Source of the DNA: Sipunculus nudus
Lineage: Eukaryota; Annelida; Sipuncula; Golfingiida; Sipunculidae
Length of the DNA stretch: 64,000 bases
Reading direction: 5' to 3'
NCBI GenBank assembly: GCA_026874595.1
Contig: CM049307.1
Coordinates: forward strand, 76,920,643 to 76,984,642
The stretch's first letter is position 1, and each line of letters opens with the position of its first letter. Under the pieces are notes generated by a model. That model was not told the origin of the DNA. It worked only from the letters and a program-made list of their open reading frames with translations, and searched no databases. Below, in pieces: positions 48,701 through 60,197 of the stretch. The position numbers and the translations under genes are program-made.

Positions 48701-51700
48701 CGCTATTTTGACACGCTTAAACCCCTTTTCCAACCACTTAATAAACTTACTTTATATATTGTATAAACTTGATGTATAACTTTATTTGAGATTGACTAAC
48801 TTTTTCCCGTAGTTTAAATAGATAGAAAAACCGATATTACCCTGCATAAGGCACGAAAAGTTATATACTTCAGTATAATCGAGTTTTTAATAGACTTGAC
48901 ATCTGGTTCTGAAGATAAAGTAGAGGACGAATGAACAGACCAAAACACCACGGCATGGACCAGATGAATCATGTAGATTAGAAAGAGAGACGAAGCTGGA
49001 GTTAAACCATCAAGACCAATTATAATCCACTCGGATGATATATCGTTTGATGGCAAACAAAGCGAAATGTCATTGGGTATGTACGTTTTATGACAAGGAG
49101 TCCATTAGCTACATGTTACAATATATCTGTAGATTAGGAGTTTTTGAATTATGTACTTTCAGTTCTACTTAATACGTTATTTGAGCTGAAAGATTGCCCG
49201 AATTTTCCTCTGCGTACTTTTTATTATTATCGCACGATAACAACACATTTAAGGCAGTTCCCTGTTACCTATTTGGGTACTAAAACTTGATATATTAAGA
49301 TATGTCATCCAATTCATGACCTAGTGCAAATATTTCAATACATAGTACCAGTAAGCGTGACTTCTGTGGGTTGACTGGTAACAGAGGGTACAGCTGGCAT
49401 GGGTGTGGTGGCAGGCATCAGATTAGTGGTATAAGCTGGCTCTGAAATATGAAAACAGAATTTTTTAAATAATATGAGCTGTTATGTATAAATCTGTTTA
49501 GTATCATTTTCTACTTTGTGCTAAAATTGAAATGGGATTAAAGCCAAATTAAGCTATATAAACTATATACAAGTAAAAGTTACACATGCTGGTTACAAAG
49601 TAAATTTATACTAATTGTTTTAGGTGTACCCAGAGGATTTATTAAAAAGGATAAAGTAAGATATGTGGTAAAGATAAATATATTAATCAAAGTAAATTAT
49701 TGGAAGGGAGACATGTTCTTATTCCTGCTTCAGAATATATATATAAAGAATCTTTAGTATTTAAACAAGTGGGATATTTTTAAAATTCATAGAATTTAAA
49801 GAGATGGTAGAAAGTTATATTTTAAAGTGACAATTTTGAAATTAAGAGTGTGTATATATAAAACTGTGATAATTTTCAGTTATTATATCTGTTGCACAAT
49901 ATTAGATCTTAAGCTATAAAATCATATAATGCATCTACATAATAGTTTGAAACAGATATAACCTCTATCTATATATTTATTTTTTTAATTTCGCCTGTGG
50001 GCAAGGGTTGTGAGACAACACCACCACCTAAAGAGAATCAGTTAGTATCTGATTAGATAAGTGTAACTGTGGGTTCATCAATCACAACAGTTAAGAACAT
50101 TAAGTTTTCACTTATTGTCTGTTAAGCAGTCGGCTAAAGGTTATACGTTTCGCTTCTAAAAGATTTTTCTACTTAAAAATGTGTTTTAAATGTTTTGTAC
50201 CAATTAATTATTTAATGGTCTGATGATGTTTTGTTGTATTTCTTCATTCAGCTTTCAGAGTAGTAGTTGACACAATGGTGGAAACCTCCTGTATCATTTT
50301 GCAGAAGTTACGTCGAATAAAGAGAGAAGCATAATACATACTGCAATATGTGGCGAAATTTGTGATTGTGTCGCCGAAAGCTGAGCCAATGCTACATAAT
50401 GCAGAAAACTAAACTTTTCTTGCATATATTGACAGAGATGGAAAGATAAAGCTACATATTTTCGATTTTATTTTACTGTGTGTTGTCATAAAATATCGCA
50501 TATTCTCATTTGACCGGCATGGTGCGAATCCAGGGTATGGTTTGCATTTTGCCAGTTCTCTGTTTGTACGTCGTTATATTTGTTGTTTCCCTGAATATTT
50601 GATTCGACGGTCATATTGCTTAGTTCTTATGTTTGTCTGACACACAACAATTATATTGCTCAGTCCCCCAGTTTTTTTGTGTCTGTATGTTTATTGGTGT
50701 GGCCGAGCTATTTGCGCAATTCTGCAAGTATGTCTGCCTGTATGGCTGTTACTATCGTAACCATCAATTTAATGAACTAGTGCAAATAGTTCAACTATAT
50801 TACCAGTAGGCGTGGCTTCTGTAGGTTGATTGGTTACAGAGGGTACAGTTGGCATGGATGTGGTGGCAGACATTAGATCAGAGATATCAGCTGGCTCTAA
50901 AATGTAAAAACATGATTTGTAAATAAAATAAGCTGTAACGATTAATTTGTTATTGTATAATCGTCTACTTTGTTCTAAATTTGAAAAAGGATTAAAGCCA
51001 AATGAAGCTATATAAACTATATACAAGTATAGTTTACATATGCTTGTAACGAATTAAACTTATACTTATCAAGGTGCACCCAAATGATTTATTAAAAAGG
51101 ATAAAGTAACATATGAGGTAAACATAAATTCATAAATCAAAGTAAATTATTAGAAGGGTGACATGTTGTTATTCCCACTTTAGAATATATATGAAGAATC
51201 TTTAGAACTGAAACAATATGGGATATTTTTTAAAATTACAAGAATTTAAAAAGATGGTAGAAAGTTATTTTTTAATGTGTGACTTCTGCAATTTAGAGTG
51301 TGTAAATGTGTAAAACAGTGATAACTTTCAATTATTAAAACTTCTGCAGATTATTAGATCTTCAGCTATAGAGTCATATAATGCATTTACATAATAGTTT
51401 GAAACAGATATAACCTCTCTCTCTATATATATATTTTTTTCGATTTCACCTGCTAGCAAGGGTTGTGAGACAACACCACCACCACCTAAAGAGAATCAGT
51501 TAGTATCTGATTAGATAAGTGTAACTTTGTGTTCATCAATCACAACAATTTAAAAATATTAAGTTTTCCCTTATGGGCTGTTCAAAGAAGCTGGCTAAAG
51601 GTTATATGTTTCTTATCTAAAACATATTTCTTCGTGATTTTTTTAAAATGTTTTGTACCAAGAAAGTATTTTAAGGTCTGATGATGTTTTGGTGTATTTC

Positions 51701-51989
51701 TTCATTCAGCTATCAGAGAAGTAGTTGACATAATGGTGGAAACCTCCTGTATCATTTTGCAGAAGTAACGTCGAATAAAGATAGAAGCATAATACATAGT
51801 GCAATATGTGGAGAGATTTGTGATAATTTTCAATTTTCAGAGCTTTTACTGTGTATTATCCTAAAATATCGCATAATCTCGTTTGACCGGTACGGTTCGA
51901 ATCCAGATTATGGTATGCATTTTGCCAGTTCTATGTTTGTAAGTCTATTTGTTGTTTCCTTTAATATTTGATTCAACGGTCATATTGCT

Positions 51990-52052
<63 letters not shown>

Positions 52053-54558
52053 CCTTACATTGTCTGACACACAACAAACATATTGCTCAGTCCCGAAGGG
52101 GTGTGATGGGTGAATGGACCTCTGCGGCACCCCCCCTGAGATCCCTATACTAAATAAATCTGAGCAAGAGACTCCCGATTAAAGGTTCAGCAGAGAGACA
52201 AGAGAACTTACACACACACAAACACACAAAAATATGAATATTTGAGGAATGGCTTCTGTTCATTTATGAAAATTAAATAAAAATAAATGTCATAATACAA
52301 TTTGCAAGAACAGATCAGAGATCTCATGAAATTCTACATTTTGTCTTTCAGAGTAAAATTAGGTAAAGGATTACTTTAGCAGTAGTGAAGGTAGTAGTAA
52401 TAGTAGTAAAAATGCTTGGAGCCAAATTAGTTGTAGTCATAGCCGTTGTAATAGTGATGTGCTAGAGTGGTATTAGAGGTGTTATTAGCGTAATAATTAT
52501 TATGCCATATATAACTGTATAAGAAAAGTATTTGAACATCAATTCATAAATAATAATAATAATAATAACAATAATAATTATTATAATAATATTAAAAATA
52601 TTATTTTATCAGTTTGAGCAGTAGTAGTAATTGCAGAAGTAGTAGTAGTACTACTACTAGTAGTAGTAGTAGTAGTGAATCATATGAAATCATAGAAACA
52701 ATGATGGTATATCAGACCTTTGTGACAAATTAACGTGCTCACCAAATTGATGGATATAGGCTGTCGATCTTGCATCATGAAAATCGACAGCAAGAACTGG
52801 AGACAAGAGAAGTTCACAGGTCCCGTTGTTGAAGGTATTTACAGCAGGACATGTCGGCAGCTGATTGCAATGCAACAAACAGTCAACAGGCATGGTGGCA
52901 CGGAGTGGCTGTTTTATTTCGATTAGGTTTGTTTGGGTCGCCAAAGCTCTCGATTCCTCTTGTCGGTTGTAATGCCGGCCTGTTGTCATCACCGCAAGGC
53001 TTTCTGGGTAACAAAAAAGAGATGACATGATCAGATAAATTACAATAATTTATTCACACTCCCATGTAGACATCTGGCTTGGTAAACATCAGCCTATTAT
53101 TCTACAAGAAAGTGTTTAAAACTGCTTAGTATGTCATTACAACTGAAAAAAAATGTTAACAACCCGAATGGATCATAAATTCACAACCCTCAATTTACAC
53201 ACTCCCAGCCCCCTATGCGCCCGCGACATTTGCGCTTCCCTCATTTATACGTCACAAAACACACACGCACAAACGCATCAGAGATTAACTCTGCATCTGC
53301 GACTGAATGTGGAAATGTTGAGAAGAAATTGGATATTGATGATATATGATTATTTCTTGTTGATCCCCGTCATCACATTTATGGTGGGTTATAAAGATTC
53401 TATAAGTGATCATTTAACAAAATAAAGCATTTTAAATGGTTGTACACTCCATGACTGAAACTGTTTGTTTGTCTGTCTGCTTGTAAGTGATATTCTGACC
53501 AAAATGGTCGAGGACTTGGTCAGTATTATTACTGTATGTCTGTTATTTTGTCTGTCTTTTGCAAGAGTACTCGGTCAGTATTATTACTGTTGGTCTGTCT
53601 GTAAGAAATACTCAGGCTCAAGTGGTCGATTACTTGGCCAGTATTATTATTACTGTCTGTCTGTCTGTTTGTATGCCTGTCTGTCTTAAGGTAGTACTGA
53701 GACTCAAGTGGTCGGATACTTGGTCAGTATTATTACTGTCGGTCTGTCTGTAAGTAATGCTCAGACTCAAGCGGTCGAGTATTTGGTCAGTTTTATTACT
53801 GTCGGTCTGTCTGCAAGTAATACTGAGGCTCAAGTGGTCGAGTACTTATAAAGTATTATTACTGTCTGTCTGTCTGTCTGTCTATATGTATACTCAATCT
53901 CAGGTGGTCATATACGTTTCACTATTATAACTGTATGTCTGTCTGTAAAAGTCCTGGGGCCAATCCGTAAATTTTAAGTTTTGTTGCTCCACCAGTCATT
54001 TTTAGGTTTGATGCCATTTTTTTTAAAGTAATTCATACAAATCATATTTCAAAACATTTCCTCTCTGGGGAGGTGTCAATAAGGCCTGGAATCTCCATTT
54101 TTATGAACTGATCTCGGTACCGAATATATAATGGGTTAATGTCCAGAGTTCACACTTGAAAACTGAAATTTGAGAAATTGGTGCTGTCAATTGTTAAAAT
54201 TGGTCAGTCCTATCGCTGTACCTAATTTTGATGTGCTAGAGCCATTAAACTTAACTTCACAACCGTATTTTAATATTTTAATCTTCAAATTTTAAATTTA
54301 ATGGTTAAAATATAAAAGGCATATTTTTAAAACCTTACTTTATTTTCAGTATTAACGGGCAAAAAAAGTTCCAGTTATCAATTGATAAGCCAAATCGAAT
54401 AATATTGCTATTTCTGTCATTCCGCCCATTTCCAGCCGTAAAGTTATCAATAATAAACTACTTAATATAATTAAATAATTGATTCATTGTTTATATATAG
54501 GGTATACGTCCGCTTTTGCGGCTGAGCAAATATATATTCCATTTAAATTGCACTGGGC

Positions 54559-54605
<47 letters not shown>

Positions 54606-55226
54606 ACAAGTCTACTAACTTCATGAGATATACTATAGCATAGAAAATGTTCAATTTGTAATAAAACAAATTAATAGATATATATAAAAATTGGAAATGA
54701 AAACAAGAACAAGGAGAGGTAATTTCTAAGTAAGTATCTACGATTTCGATTTGTCTTCTCTTTTATCTACGTTTTGTTCCAGACTTCCAGTTTTGTTTTT
54801 CTATATGCTTTAGTTATTTATATAAATACAATTAATTATTAATTCAGAGTTTTGAACCATGCATTTACTCGTGTATATAATAAGACTATAGTATTTTGAA
54901 CGGCATATATATTGATTTGAGGGACTGCATCGCAGCAGAAATAGACAAATGCCTAGCAGTGTGTTCACAATGTACACTTCATTGCTAAACTGTCTGGAGA
55001 GTATTTGACATCTCCCCGCAACATCTGCATGCGTTTCCCGTTAAAGGATTCTTTTGTAATGCGTGTAATTTTTTTCTCCGTTTCAAGAGGCAAAGTATAT
55101 GCATATGCATGGGTCTAGTCTGTAAGTGCGTTAAAACGACCCTCCCGCCGACTATACGAACGAACAAATAATTACAAGTTGCTTACCTGTAAGTGAGACA
55201 ACCAGGAGGAGTGCCAGGTGAACCAT
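37780..55226 (-). CDS. Secreted PAN/apple plus C-type lectin domain protein, six exons
   Basis: Exons (minus, in transcription order): 55226-55187, 53003-52743, 50896-50804, 49441-49349, 39797-39588, 38000-37780. They sum to 918 bases, 305 codons plus TAG. All five junctions are phase 1 with GT/AG sites. Layout: residues 1-13 hydrophobic signal peptide start ([13 protein letters not shown]); about 14-100 a Cys-rich PAN/apple-like domain; 101-162 two Thr/Ser/Pro linkers; about 164-305 a long-form C-type lectin domain with six Cys. It should be secreted and probably glycosylated: one N-X-S/T site in the PAN domain and four in the lectin domain, plus mucin-like linkers. Ca/sugar motifs EPN or QPD are absent, and WND is replaced by W-Y-D, so classical mannose or galactose binding is not predicted. 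Role (recognition, adhesion or immunity) is inference. A missed exon in the 9.5-kb intron 4 is possible. Confidence 0.85.
39588..39797 (-). CDS. Lectin gene exon 5: N-terminal half of C-type lectin domain
   Basis: 210 bp, 70 codons, phase 1 at both ends, acceptor TCTTTTACAG and donor CCC|GTGAGT. Encodes [44 protein letters not shown] and WLGT. The W-x-x-A-x-x-x-C-x-x-x-G-A-x-L-V-x-I core is the classic C-type lectin start; the extra N-terminal Cys pair makes it a long-form domain. Confidence 0.92.
40422..40477 (+). repeat. (TA)n microsatellite
   Basis: TA tract interrupted once by AA, in lectin intron 4. Confidence 0.9.
40732..41514 (-). mobile_element. Solo LTR, copy 3 (minus orientation), in lectin intron
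   Basis: Starts TGTTACGGAACC and matches 24540-25342 throughout. On the minus strand GAGTATATAAAGGGGC at about 41263 is a good TATA box and AATAAA near 40893 the polyA signal. The right end reads ACACAATAACA and then runs into a TA microsatellite, so the last ~20 bases found in the other copies appear lost or replaced. It lies in the sense orientation relative to the lectin gene. Confidence 0.75.
42712..42795 (+). repeat. Long (AT)n microsatellite
   Basis: About 42 AT units, the longest in the window. Confidence 0.95.
42800..44090. other. Intronic, no feature recognised
   Basis: AT-rich intron sequence without supported exon or repeat. Confidence 0.45.
44095..45790 (+). repeat. Interspersed repeat headed by GC hairpin and CTGT/CCGT run
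   Basis: CCCGCTTGAAAAGCGGG at 44103-44119 forms a 7-bp stem, followed by GTGCCCTATAGTAATCG and a (CTGT/CCGT)n run at 44143-44190. Two related blocks near 44340 (CTTTCAGCAGGGCAGAAATC) and 45020 (CTTCAGCAGGCCAGAAATGG) suggest internal duplication. Right boundary is approximate, near TGTGGGATCACCACACCG. Probably a non-autonomous element; open frames here (up to 90 codons) show no domain. Confidence 0.5.
45800..49300. other. Intronic, no feature recognised
   Basis: AT-rich. Open frames of 60-82 codons (46603, 46935, 48339 plus; 48814 minus) have no domain or splice support. Confidence 0.45.
49306..50668 (-). repeat. Tandem duplication carrying lectin linker exon, copy A
   Basis: Aligns along its length with 50762-52094: exon 4 and its flanks match exon 3, then GGTTGTGAGACAACACCACC, GGTGGAAACCTCCTGTATC and TGTCTGACACACAACA recur in the same order. 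A ~100-bp stretch near 50360-50460 is missing from copy B, which instead has an (AT)n insertion. Confidence 0.85.
49349..49441 (-). CDS. Lectin gene exon 4: Thr/Ser/Pro-rich linker, repeat 2
   Basis: 93 bp, 31 codons, phase 1-1; acceptor ATATTTCAG, donor CTG|GTACTA. Encodes [20 protein letters not shown] then [11 protein letters not shown], mucin-like and likely O-glycosylated. Same length and phase as exon 3, to which it is clearly paralogous. Confidence 0.8.
50804..50896 (-). CDS. Lectin gene exon 3: Thr/Ser/Pro-rich linker, repeat 1
   Basis: 93 bp, phase 1-1; acceptor TTACATTTTAG, donor CTG|GTAATA. Encodes [20 protein letters not shown] then [11 protein letters not shown]. Being symmetric, it can be duplicated or skipped without breaking the frame, which fits its tandem copy downstream. 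Confidence 0.82.
51450..51485 (-). other. Candidate 36-bp micro-exon between lectin exons 2 and 3
   Basis: Minus-strand CTCTTTAG acceptor and CAG|GTGAAA donor bound 36 bp (12 codons), open in phase 1 as [11 protein letters not shown]. The paralogous site in copy A (about 49997-50029, 33 bp) has a GC donor. It may be a real optional exon or coincidence; it was not included in the protein model. Confidence 0.25.
51991..52049 (+). repeat. (TA)n microsatellite
   Basis: About 29 TA units, present in duplication copy B only. Confidence 0.95.
52540..52680 (+). repeat. AAT and AGT trinucleotide microsatellites
   Basis: (AATAAT)n near 52548-52580 and (AGT)n near 52621-52676, the latter with a TAGTAGTACTACTACTAGTAG palindrome-like switch of strand. 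Confidence 0.85.
52743..53003 (-). CDS. Lectin gene exon 2: PAN/apple-like domain
   Basis: 261 bp, 87 codons, phase 1-1; acceptor TTGTTACCCAG, donor TTTG|GTGAGC. Encodes (E)[17 protein letters not shown], then [29 protein letters not shown] and [13 protein letters not shown]. The C-x-x-x-C...C-x-A-x-x-F...C-x-L-L spacing is typical of invertebrate PAN/apple domains, which mediate protein or glycan contacts. One N-glycosylation sequon (NGT). Confidence 0.8.
53460..53945 (+). repeat. Minisatellite, ~62-bp unit, about seven copies
   Basis: CAGTATTATTACTGT followed by (GTCT)n, GTAAGTAATACTCAG and CTCAAGTGGTCGAGTACTTGG repeats at 53521, 53575, 53638, 53726, 53788 and 53852 with diverged ends. Located in lectin intron 1. 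The overlapping open frames derive from it. Confidence 0.8.
54560..54601 (+). repeat. (TA)n microsatellite
   Basis: About 20 TA units in lectin intron 1. Confidence 0.95.
55187..55226 (-). CDS. Lectin gene exon 1: start codon and signal peptide
   Basis: ATG at 55226, then [13 protein letters not shown] and a split codon; donor ACAG|GTAAGC. The leucine/valine-rich core is a signal-peptide h-region. This start was chosen because the exon joins exon 2 in frame at a G|AA junction and supplies the signal expected of a PAN-lectin protein. Too short to be found by ORF length alone. Confidence 0.75.
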
Positions 55227-55269
55227 TTTGTCGATCACTTCGGATGTCACGAACCAAGTTTACTCTACC

Positions 55270-55277
55270 TCTATACA
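55270..55277 (-). promoter_or_regulatory. Candidate TATA-like box of the lectin gene
   Basis: TGTATAGAGG on the minus strand, 44-51 bases upstream of the start codon, is the only TATA-like word at a suitable distance; it would imply a 5' UTR of some 15-20 bases, which is short. Confidence 0.25.
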
Positions 55278-55994
55278 GGGCGCAAATGAGCGGGTTGCGA
55301 GATTGACGCTATTTCAGTGGATCTAACACTACATCATATAACGTCATCCGTACCAACAACTATAAACACTGAATAAATTATCTATCCAAGTAAATGTTTG
55401 GTATATCGTCAACTGGCAAATCAATAAACCACCAGCGTTATAACATACCAAGTTATAAAACAAGAAATAGAGACAATGACTAATTTGGTTCAGTAACTGA
55501 AGTCCGCAATTACCAGAATATATATGTCAAATCCTAACCAAATGGAAACTATCCTGTTCAGTTAATACTGTAACTGTGTTTTTTAGAAATGTTGATAACA
55601 ATGTAGTTTATGAATATTTAGCAGGCGAGACTCAGGGATTCTTTAAAGTCTGAAACACTGTGATTGGCTCCATATTCGTGAGATTAACATTTCGTGATTA
55701 TCACCTTTTCATTGTTCGCGAGGGTTCAGTTTTCACGACCTCAACATAAAATAACTTAAAATTTAGAAATATACCCATTGTTGGCAAATATTTGAAAGAT
55801 CTAAAATTTTATTATACCCGTCTTGGATTAACGGTAATATACAAAATCAGTTTTTTTTATAATAACAATCTTTTGCTTTTTCAACTCGCCTTCGACGATT
55901 GGACCTCTCATTCACGAAGGTTTTATTTTTCGCGATATTCTCCCTTTCACGAACATCGCGAGTTTGAAACCCTCACGAACAAAACGACAACTAC

Positions 55995-56245
55995 AGTATA
56001 TTAACGAAGATTCACCGAAACTACCGGCTTCTGCAGGACCTATGGGGGATATTGTGAGTTCGAGTCTCAGCCAAGGAGCCACCCAGGACGAGCCCTCTGC
56101 AGGCGTAATGGGAAGTCTGTGGCCGACATGTTTCACTCACTAACGAGTGGGACTTTCGGAAGTTCCTCAGTGGTATGACCCTGCAATGGGGAAAACACGT
56201 ACCGAAGCCCAGCAGGTGCAGTTGGCACCGGGCCTGGTTTACACC
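55995..56245 (+). mobile_element. Possible tRNA-like SINE
   Basis: A GC-richer 250-bp block with GAGTTCGAGTCTCAGCC at about 56058, resembling a polymerase III B box, followed by a body ending GGCACCGGGCCTGGTTTACACC. The A box is not clear. No second copy was found in the window. Confidence 0.35.
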
Positions 56246-56249
56246 AGAA

Positions 56250-58312
56250 TATAAAATTAGAGGTTTCGTGTGATACTTTCCTGATACGTCGTTTGAAACC
56301 GGAATGAAATTCTGCAGATGTAGTTTGTTAAGTTAGTATTAAAAAAAGAGGCGGTTACCTCCACCTAAAAATATGTTTAGAAATATCACTGAAGCTTTTG
56401 AACACGAGATCAGTATTATGTAAGCCTAATATTAAAAAATAAGCATTTGCTGTATGATTTGAAAAATCGGTGCTTTGTAAGATAAGTATTTACTATATGC
56501 CGTCTAAAAATGATAATTATGAGTACAAACAGTGAATATTATTTACATACTTCAAGTTTTTACAGGTTAATCTTATCACTGTCTTCCACTTAATACCAAT
56601 CTATTGTACATATATAATGAATGATATACTAATTTTGTTATTCTGTTTGTAATTTCTATTTCCAGCATAGATTTTTGAATATCAATATTTTGTTCGAAAT
56701 ATTTTACATAGACCAAAAAAATTGACTATCTGCAATGTTCGATCACCATACTTTGGTAAATTCAAATAAAATATGCCAATTTCTGCTACAGGGAAACCCT
56801 CAATAAAAAGTGACCTGTGGATCATGAAACTAAGCTGACAAACATTTCTTGTGATGTTAAGGCGAAACAATTAGGTTGTGAATCATATTAAAATCACATA
56901 TTTACATATATGTGTGTGTGTGTGTGATCAAATATGCGATCGTTGAGGTATTTCTGTGACATGACTGACATATGTTAGACTCAAAATACAAAAATGTAAA
57001 ACTTAAGTTACAAGGATAAAACAATGCGATGGCCCCGCTGGTATCATATCTTAAAGCCGTATATTTTAAATGGGTGAATGTAATGCAATTTATTCAAAAT
57101 CCGCTGGCCAAGTAATATGTCACAAATGTTAGGCATATTTTTCTATGGCTAGATTTTCTTCTTGTTTAAACGTTGCAGGGTTTCATGAATTCATTCTGAC
57201 TAATAATGTCTGATTAAAGAACACTGAGTTTGATGGTCAAAGAGAAAACATCTTTGTCTTATTCTCTGATATAACTGCTATTCATCTGTCTCAAAGTAGC
57301 ATTAAAATGTGGCCACTAGTCTCGAACAATATAAAGATATTCAAGGTCAACATGCATAGCAAATTTCCTTGTAATCCATGCACTGGTTAGTGAGAAACTA
57401 TCGTATACACACAAAAGACGGACTGTAATGAAATTTTAGTCACAGCATTTTGAACCGATTATCCGGTTACATCAAGTTTTCAAAGATAACCAGGAATCAG
57501 GTAAATGATATGATCATCAGCTGTCAGTCTCGTTTTAACTCTTAAATCTGCATAAAATAAGGGGTGTTTATTGTGTTAAAAGCTATTAGTAAAGTGTGAA
57601 CAAAACAAAAAACACATACACACGAGAGGGGATGAAGGTGGAGGGACTGCCGTCTGCCATCCAGTCCTTTAGGTCTTTCAATTAATTTCACTTCTGAATT
57701 AATAGGTTTGCTGTGACAAAGTATTACTATCCGCAATGTTCAATCATCCTAATACAAAAAAATTAAAGTGGTGTGAGACGACAGGATAGAAATACTCTCC
57801 TATCTCAAGAGTACAGCATCGAAAACATTAAAAAAAACTATTTATGGTGATTCAGATAACCTCAAAATGTTAATGTATTTTTCTAGCCTGAACCCTTTAA
57901 CAAGTGTGTACAAAATCTGTTCATGAACTTTAGCGTAAAGTTGCTTCTAACAAATCAAATAATCCCTGAAAAAATAATACTGTCCCCAACAGCGGACGTA
58001 TCAACATATTAAATTGATGAGCCCGCCATAGATTCTCACATTTCGCCGCACAGCTGCAATTGAAGTCCTCGTTACAAAAATCACACTATAGTGTTTTCGT
58101 ACGCTCGCACGATAATGAAGCCCAGCATTCCTTTCCCATCATGCATTGGGTACCGTCCAAACGCCATGTAAACAAAGGAATGCAGCTTCTACCATGCCAC
58201 ATTTCCTAAAATCCGCCTGTGACGAGAAAGATAAAAACATCTGATATGAACCACCCATATATACGGAAAATAATATAATCAGGTATTTCCTCTGGTTTTC
58301 TTATGCTTAATA

Positions 58313-58371
<59 letters not shown>

Positions 58372-60190
58372 AACAAATGAATATAACTTTACATTTACAA
58401 GGAAAAGTTAGAAATGTCAGAAGGTATTTGGTCAGAAATGATGACTTTATATGTGTTTTGTCTTTAGTGTGTGGATGAATTGTATCAATGAAAAGCGACG
58501 TTAAAGCATGCTGAAACGAACCCTAGAAAAAGTTGCTACGATGTAACTGTCGCATGACACATGTTACTGTACCAGCTGGAAAGCCGCCTAAAGTCAAAAC
58601 ATATTATTCGTACGACTGCACAAATTCAATAGATGCGAGCACGATGTTCTCGCCCATATGTAGGAAAATACACGATATAACCGGGCCAACGCGACAGGTC
58701 TCTCACGTCAGATGTCAAGTACTGAAATTTTAGAACGTGCTGAGATTTGAAAACAAAAATATAATTAATTTCTTACATACTTGCATTAACATTTATATTT
58801 TTACCCCCCCCCCAAAAAAAAAAAAAAATTATGAATTAACCATGGAAGACCATAAAAATAAGTTTATGTCTTTCTATATTGTAGGAATCCTGCAAATACA
58901 TAATCAAATAGAAATAGAAGTATGAGTTTATAGCAAACAAATTACAATTCTCATTGCAAGACATGAAAGTGCCTGCGCTCATTTGACTGTGTATAACATC
59001 ACATGCCTTTAAATTCAGATGAAACCCTATGAGTATGTATCACTAGGCACATATGTTCTCTAATGGTACATGTATTGATGATATTTTTTATACATACAGC
59101 ATGAAATCTCCAAATGATTTTTAAAAAAAAATATTAAAAGTGCATTATTTAAAAAGCATCTTTAAAAGATGCTTATAAATATAATAAACTAAATATAATA
59201 TCTTAAAACTTTTTTCTTTCTACAGTTTTTCTTTCTTGCAAAAACGGTGACTTTTACTCAAAGTTTTACCATCTGTTTTTCATCCCAGACCTTATTTGGT
59301 CATCTGGATAATGAGGACGCAGGAACCTTGATTTTACAAGGTGTACATATAAGGCAAAACCGTTGTGGGCGGGGGGGGGGGGGGGCATTTTTATGCAAGA
59401 AGAACTAACCCTGGTCAAAACCAGAATCGGCTGAGATACATTTTTCTCATGTTCCTTTTGGTATGTGGCTATCAATAGGAAAAAATATATGACCAATACT
59501 TACATGATTGGGAGAGGGACAATAAATTACATTAGTCAAAGATAGACCAGCAAAGTGAGCAGACTCTTCCAGCCCCGAACCCCAGCCAACCCCCTAAAAA
59601 CTTCAGATCTATTAAAAGGGATGGTATATTTTTGTCAGTGAAAAAAAACTCACTTTGCACGGCACTAAGCACATCAATTACCGTGGAGATTCAATAGTTA
59701 TAAATAACTTAAAACCGAACTCCGATGTCGCACGTTACAATCTGGTAACCGATATCACGTAATCACCTGATGTCCAGTCGCCTTGTTTTGGAGGGTAACA
59801 AAACTGAAAAAGAAGGGGGGGGGGGGGGTTGGGGTATTAGTCACAGGTTGCTTAATATATGAAGCAAGTATACTGCAATCTAGGACTCCAGGGAAACTTC
59901 TTTTATAGCAGTAAATGAAAAAATATTGTGGGTGTATCCCATTGGTTATTTTCAGATTACCAATACTACAATAATACTTAGGTGTAACTCTAAGTGAAAC
60001 CTTAACTTTGAGTAAACATATTATATCAATATGTCAGAAGGTATATTATCATTTCTATGATAAGCGTAATTAATTGACAGTTGAGGCATGCACGCAATCA
60101 GTGAATGGTTTAGTTCTTTCTAACCTTGACTTCAAAAATGGTATCTTTATGGGCCTACCCAAGATAAATATTAATAGAATATCTTAATAT
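56250..60190. other. No gene recognised
   Basis: AT-rich intergenic sequence with a (GT)n at 56910-56927, an (AT)n at 58315-58369, a C/A homopolymer pair at 58804-58828 and G runs near 59375 and 59820. Open frames of 60-76 codons show no domain. Confidence 0.45.
58315..58369 (+). repeat. (AT)n microsatellite
   Basis: About 27 AT units. Confidence 0.95.
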
Positions 60191-60197
60191 AATAGTA

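Larger units (their letters stand above)
39800..49348 (-). other. Intron 4 of the lectin gene (9.5 kb) with nested repeats
   Basis: Holds a microsatellite at 40422-40477, a solo LTR at 40732-41514, an 84-bp (AT)n at 42712-42795 and an interspersed repeat at 44095-45790. I found no further linker-like exon here, but could not align it exhaustively. Confidence 0.6.
50762..52094 (-). repeat. Tandem duplication carrying lectin linker exon, copy B
   Basis: Second copy of the 49306-50668 segment, about 85-90 percent similar by eye, with an (AT)n tract inserted at 51991-52049 in the middle of CATATTGCT...AGTTCCTTA. Confidence 0.85.
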
